A program made the position numbers and the translations under genes. DNA of 48,733 nt from Streptomyces sp. JJ66 (GTDB taxonomy: Bacteria; Actinomycetota; Actinomycetes; Streptomycetales; Streptomycetaceae), in NCBI RefSeq assembly GCF_019303495.1, contig NZ_JAEVFI010000026.1, positions 1 through 48,733 of the forward strand. The letters are read 5' to 3'. Of this stretch, positions 45,417 through 48,733 are shown piece after piece; positions within the stretch are counted from its first letter, which is position 1, and every line of letters starts with the position of its first letter. The notes beneath the pieces are model-generated. The model was given only the letters and a program-made list of their open reading frames with translations, ran no database searches and had not been told where the DNA came from.

Positions 45417-47816
45417 GTGGTGTCCGACGAAGGTGTACCGCCGACCCAACCAACACCATCGACGCTGCATCAGGCACGAGGGATGCTGCCGCAGTTGGTG
45501 AAGGCCGCAGTTGAGGGTCGGCCCACGCCCCTGACCCGCAAGAGCGAGGGGCGGGAGTACCGGGCACTCCTGGCGTCCCCCCAGGCCGCCGAGGAAGCCG
45601 GATGGGACCTGGCCGCCGCTGCGTCGTGGCCGACCGCAGCGGCGCGAGGAAAGCTCGGAGAACTCATCCAGTACGCCGCCACCGGCTCCCCACAGGTCCT
45701 GCGCCGCCACTCCACCCCGGTCGCCGTCCTGATCCCCGACGCCCACGCCCCCGCCACCGACCCGTCACCAACGCCTGACCCCACTACCCCTGCCGCCACG
45801 CTCCAGCAACCGCATGCGACCCCCGCCAAGCCGCCTGCCCCCGCCACTCCCGCAGCCGGCCCAGCACCACGGCGCCTCGCTCCCCTCTCAGACGCCCTGA
45901 CCACCTTCCCCACCCCCACTACCGGGACGGAGAACCCTGACACCGAGGTCGTGCCCGCCATGCCGGGCCTGCCCACCGGTCTCGCAGTCCTCGACCAGGC
46001 TTTGGGCGGCCTGCAGCCAGGCCGTTTCTACCTCGTCGCCGGCGCGCCCGGCGCTGGCGCCAGCCTGATTGCCACTACGGCCGCGCGCACCACGGCCCTC
46101 ACCGGCAACCTGCCTGTTCTGTACGCCGCTTCCGGCCTGACCAGCGGCGATGTCGCCGCCCGCGCGATCGCCGCACACACTCCTGTCGACTACCGCCGAC
46201 TCAGAGCCGGAAACCTCACCGCGGACGAGCGCCGAGCCGTCACAGGCACCACCCAACTTCTCGCCAGCGCCCCGCTGTTCATCGACGATGGCGCCGACCT
46301 CGACGCCGAGGCCATCGTCTCCACAGCCCCCGACGTCGACGGCCTGGCCCTCGTGGTCGTCGACCGCTTGCAGACCGTCCACAACCCACGCTTGCCCCTG
46401 TCCGGCCCCACCGCGATCGCGGACGCCGTCCAGGCCCTGGCCCACCTCGCCCGTACCCGGCACCTGCCAGTCCTTGCCGTCCTGGACACCGACGACCCCC
46501 GTACCGTCGCCGCGCTGGACACGGACATCACCCTCACCCTGACCCGCACCAGCGACCAAGCCCACCTAGCCGTCGCTGAACGCGACTTCGGCACGCTCGC
46601 CACCCTCCACCTGCACGCCGACCTGCTGTGCGCCCGGTTCACCGATATCCCCACCAGCCCCGGCCCCACACAGGTCGCCGCGCACCAGCCCTCCCCACCT
46701 GCCATGCCCTTCATCAAGACACCAGACCGCTCCAGCACCTCACCCACGGCAGCCCCCGCACAGACACCGTCACGGGAGACACCCACGAAGAACCCTGCGC
46801 GCCAGCGGCGTGTCAGCCCGGCAAAGGCCGCACCGGCCACGTTCGTCTCCGACCGGGTGGCCCAGGCACTGGCCGAGCACGGCGGTGACACAGACGCGGC
46901 CCTCAACGCACTGGCCGGTGACGGCGGTTCAGCGATCCCGGACGTGATGGAGTTGTTCGAGGCGACTCGAGTCGAGACCAACTACGAGCACACCACCTAC
47001 CCGAAACTGCCGGAGCCACTGATCCGGAAACGGCAGGACCAGGCCGATGACGTGTGGGAAGCCCGACCGAAGTTCACCCACCCCGTCGTACCGGAAGGTG
47101 TCGAGATCACGCACCTGGATGTGAACGCCGCCTACCTCGCGGCCCTGCAATCCGCGCACCTACCAGTGCGCACTATCACCCACAACCCCGACGGATTCGA
47201 AGACTTGTCCAACTACGGCAAGGGAATCGACTACGCCGGCATCTGCCTGGTCGACCCCATCGAGTGGGACCACCCCGACCTTCCCCACCCACTAGGCGAC
47301 GACCGCGAAACATCCGGTCCGCTGTGGGTGCCGACATCGACCGTACTCGGAGTGCGCGACCTGGCATCACCCTCGTACGGAGAGCTATGCGAGCCCCCGG
47401 TGATCCGGGAGGCCTACGTCGCCAAAGGCAGCGCGGCACTTTTCAAAGGGTTGGTACAGGTACTCAACACCGCCCGCATGCGGGCAATCGAGGACGGCGA
47501 CACACTCACCAAGGCATACGTCGCCGCGATGTATGCAAAACTCATCTCCACCATGGGGGACAGCCGGAAGAACCATGAGCTCAAGCGTCCAGACTGGCAA
47601 CATATTATTCGCGGTCAGGCGTTTGCGAACCTACGCCGAAAAGCAGTCAGAGCCTACCAAGCAGGCCTGGGAGTCGTTCATGTGGGAGGTGTCGACGAAC
47701 TCCACGTCACTGGTGACGCCTGGGCCGCCCAGCGGAACGGGAAGCCGCTGTTCTCTCAAGGGTTCGCCCTGAACCAGATTAAGGCGAAGCGGGTTTCCCG
47801 GAAAGGGGAAAGGTAG
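45417..47816 (+). CDS. telomere-associated (Tap-like) protein with Phd-like and DnaB-like domains
   Basis: 799 aa from GTG 45417 (GAAAGGGG upstream). Residues 15-110 hold two repeats resembling the Phd/YefM antitoxin fold (ARGMLPQLVKAAVEGRP and ARGKLGELIQYAATGSP). After a Pro/Ala linker, 185-425 resemble a DnaB/RecA-type ATPase (LAVLDQALGGLQPGRFYLV, VVVDRLQ with D316), but Walker A is GAPGAGAS with Ala215 for Lys. The C-terminal 270 residues match the Tap layout and contain motifs reminiscent of a family B polymerase (HLDVNAAY with D568, MYAKLISTMGD with K708, GVDELH with D760). Expected to bind telomere DNA and recruit the terminal protein. The stop overlaps the tpg-like start by one base. 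Confidence 0.72.
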   Translation: MVSDEGVPPTQPTPSTLHQARGMLPQLVKAAVEGRPTPLTRKSEGREYRALLASPQAAEEAGWDLAAAASWPTAAARGKLGELIQYAATGSPQVLRRHSTPVAVLIPDAHAPATDPSPTPDPTTPAATLQQPHATPAKPPAPATPAAGPAPRRLAPLSDALTTFPTPTTGTENPDTEVVPAMPGLPTGLAVLDQALGGLQPGRFYLVAGAPGAGASLIATTAARTTALTGNLPVLYAASGLTSGDVAARAIAAHTPVDYRRLRAGNLTADERRAVTGTTQLLASAPLFIDDGADLDAEAIVSTAPDVDGLALVVVDRLQTVHNPRLPLSGPTAIADAVQALAHLARTRHLPVLAVLDTDDPRTVAALDTDITLTLTRTSDQAHLAVAERDFGTLATLHLHADLLCARFTDIPTSPGPTQVAAHQPSPPAMPFIKTPDRSSTSPTAAPAQTPSRETPTKNPARQRRVSPAKAAPATFVSDRVAQALAEHGGDTDAALNALAGDGGSAIPDVMELFEATRVETNYEHTTYPKLPEPLIRKRQDQADDVWEARPKFTHPVVPEGVEITHLDVNAAYLAALQSAHLPVRTITHNPDGFEDLSNYGKGIDYAGICLVDPIEWDHPDLPHPLGDDRETSGPLWVPTSTVLGVRDLASPSYGELCEPPVIREAYVAKGSAALFKGLVQVLNTARMRAIEDGDTLTKAYVAAMYAKLISTMGDSRKNHELKRPDWQHIIRGQAFANLRRKAVRAYQAGLGVVHVGGVDELHVTGDAWAAQRNGKPLFSQGFALNQIKAKRVSRKGER

Positions 47817-48454
47817 TGGCGCGCCCACAACACACAGGCGGCCCGCTCGGGAACTGGGGGCGCGGCCCCGACAGCGGCGGAGTCACCTTCGGCGAACAGA
47901 TGGACAGCGAGGTTCAAGACCTCGTGGAATCCGGCGACATCATTCCCCCCCAGGAACTCATCGACACCGAAGCCCAACTGGACTACCTCACCAGCAGACG
48001 CGGGGGACGAGCAGCCCTGGATCGCGCCGGAGTCCCCAGGCGCACCGCTCGCCGCTGGCAGGCCGGCGCGCGCAACGTCAGTCGCATCAACCGCGAGAAG
48101 ATCAACCAGGCCTACTGGACGCTGCGCGCCACCAACTGGCGCCGCTCCGGACGGACACTGCCCCCTACCGTCCGTCAGGCCATCGCCCCCCAGCTCCGGC
48201 AGCGTGCCCATGGGCGCCGCATGACCATCGAGCCCGTCGACCCGCGTGATGTCGCCCGTCAGGCTCAAGGAGCCCAGAGTACCGCCAGCGAACGCACCGT
48301 CCGCCCGTCCCAACGCAGTTGGGACAGACTCATCGACAGCTGGGCAACTGGAGATGAAACCCTCATGGAAGACGCCTGGATGGACTTCGCCAGTGAAATT
48401 GACTCACCACCAGAACTCTACTATGAAGTTGCACATATTGGTTTCACGCTTTAG
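47816..48454 (+). CDS. terminal protein (Tpg-like)
   Basis: 212-aa basic protein from GTG 47816, overlapping the tap-like stop (TAGTG). In Streptomyces the terminal protein is covalently attached to 5' telomere ends and primes end patching. Like Tpg it is about 200 aa and has an HTH (62-84, AALDRAGVPRRTARRWQAG) followed by a basic region (NREKINQAYWTLRATNWRR) and an acidic C-terminal half (SWDRLIDSWATGDETLM, then ELYYEVAHIGFTL). It carries ~35 more N-terminal residues than archetypal Tpg. The family call rests on size, HTH, gene order after a Tap-like gene, and the adjoining telomere. The Ser/Thr that links to DNA cannot be named. Confidence 0.72.
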   Translation: MARPQHTGGPLGNWGRGPDSGGVTFGEQMDSEVQDLVESGDIIPPQELIDTEAQLDYLTSRRGGRAALDRAGVPRRTARRWQAGARNVSRINREKINQAYWTLRATNWRRSGRTLPPTVRQAIAPQLRQRAHGRRMTIEPVDPRDVARQAQGAQSTASERTVRPSQRSWDRLIDSWATGDETLMEDAWMDFASEIDSPPELYYEVAHIGFTL

Positions 48455-48463
48455 CATGAAGCG

Positions 48464-48489
48464 AACTCAACTGAGTTGACTGATATCAG
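48464..48489. repeat. two small palindromes after the tpg-like gene
   Basis: AACTCA-AC-TGAGTT (48464-48477) and CTGATATCAG (48480-48489) follow the tpg stop within 35 bp. They may be the transcription terminator or the innermost telomere-proximal palindromes. 48490-48607 shows nothing else. Confidence 0.55.
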
Positions 48490-48607
48490 AGTTACGGAAC
48501 TGGCCCGGAATCGCCTGAAAGAATTCGCCTCCCTTTCTCGTGGAACTAATTCACTCGGAGCCTTCGTCAGTTGCTGCCGTAGCCACACCACTTACCTAGC
48601 CAGCCAA

Positions 48608-48733
48608 GGCGCGCGCAGCGCGCCGGTTTTTAATGCCGCGCAGCGGCATTAAAAACCCTAGCGTTCCGCAGGAGCGCAGCTCCTCCCCGTCGCGCAGCGA
48701 CGGCGCTCCGCGGCTGCGCAGCAGACCGGCGCG
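48608..48733. other. linear-replicon telomere (hairpin array)
   Basis: Consecutive perfect inverted repeats with a GCA trinucleotide loop: 7-bp stem at 48608-48624, 13-bp stem at 48627-48655, 5-bp stem at 48671-48683 and 7-bp stem at 48687-48703, then the palindrome GCTGCGCAGC at 48713-48722. The last 8 bases (CCGGCGCG) are the exact complement of 48619-48626. GCA-loop hairpins folding the 3' overhang are the hallmark of Streptomyces telomeres. The sequence does not begin like the archetypal CCCGCGGAGCGGG end. Whether base 48733 is the true terminus is not provable here. Confidence 0.82.

Noticed and set aside
48608..48733. Plain rho-independent terminator of the tpg-like gene
   Set aside because: There are at least four consecutive hairpins with identical GCA loops plus terminal complementarity, which is telomere architecture rather than a single terminator.

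Overview
The window is high-GC actinobacterial DNA with strong third-position G/C bias, frequent GTG/TTG starts and ATGA/GTGA gene overlaps. It is almost certainly Streptomyces or a close relative. The right end (48608-48733) is a run of hairpins with GCA loops preceded by a tap/tpg-like gene pair, so the window reads as the terminal ~49 kb of a linear replicon (chromosome arm or linear plasmid). No tRNA, rRNA or CRISPR array was seen.

Layout. (1) 434-7892: a tightly overlapped plus-strand operon of a Mu/Tn7-like transposon: DDE transposase, two TniB/TnsC-type AAA+ ATPases, two mutually paralogous proteins that look like degenerate ATPase plus degenerate tyrosine-recombinase folds, an XRE-type protein, and an IstA-like HTH protein. 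Two 22-bp-spaced direct repeats lie upstream. (2) 8076-28324: a divergent island resembling a small biosynthetic gene cluster. The minus strand carries adenosine deaminase, nucleotide-sugar dehydrogenase, a TylF::NUDIX chimera, an EamA exporter, an ATP-grasp ligase, an FAD oxidoreductase, a methyltransferase and AzlD/AzlC. The plus strand carries SbnA-like and SbnB-like enzymes (predicted L-2,3-diaminopropionate synthesis), a DUF2000 protein, a decayed SAM-recycling set (metK, adenosine kinase, metF) and two paralogous ~580-aa putative regulators. An IS630-family element sits in metK. (3) 28.3-32.7 kb: decayed genes, including an SMC/Rad50-like zinc-hook ATPase and a zinc-binding protein with in-frame stops. 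(4) 33.0-37.6 kb: a WYL regulator divergent from a VOC / Gfo-Idh-MocA / aldo-keto reductase / NpdG-like oxidoreductase operon. (5) 37.8-45.1 kb: an AlkZ-like winged-helix protein, a VOC protein, a metallo-beta-lactamase-fold lipoprotein (frameshifted), a DciA (DUF721) remnant, a Cas4-like nuclease-fold protein and an XRE regulator. (6) 45.2-48.7 kb: repeat-bearing promoter, tap-like and tpg-like genes, telomere.

Working together: the island in (2) suggests that Dap made by SbnA/SbnB is ligated by the ATP-grasp enzyme, oxidised and methylated by the FAD enzyme and methyltransferase, and exported by EamA or AzlCD. The methyl-cycle genes would have regenerated SAM but are now broken. The tap/tpg pair would cap the telomere.

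Caution: at least a dozen genes contain single-base frameshifts, alongside many intact ones. Some are clearly real decay (metK has a deletion and a nonsense codon), but others could be assembly or sequencing indels. All functional names come from reading motifs by eye; no database search was run.
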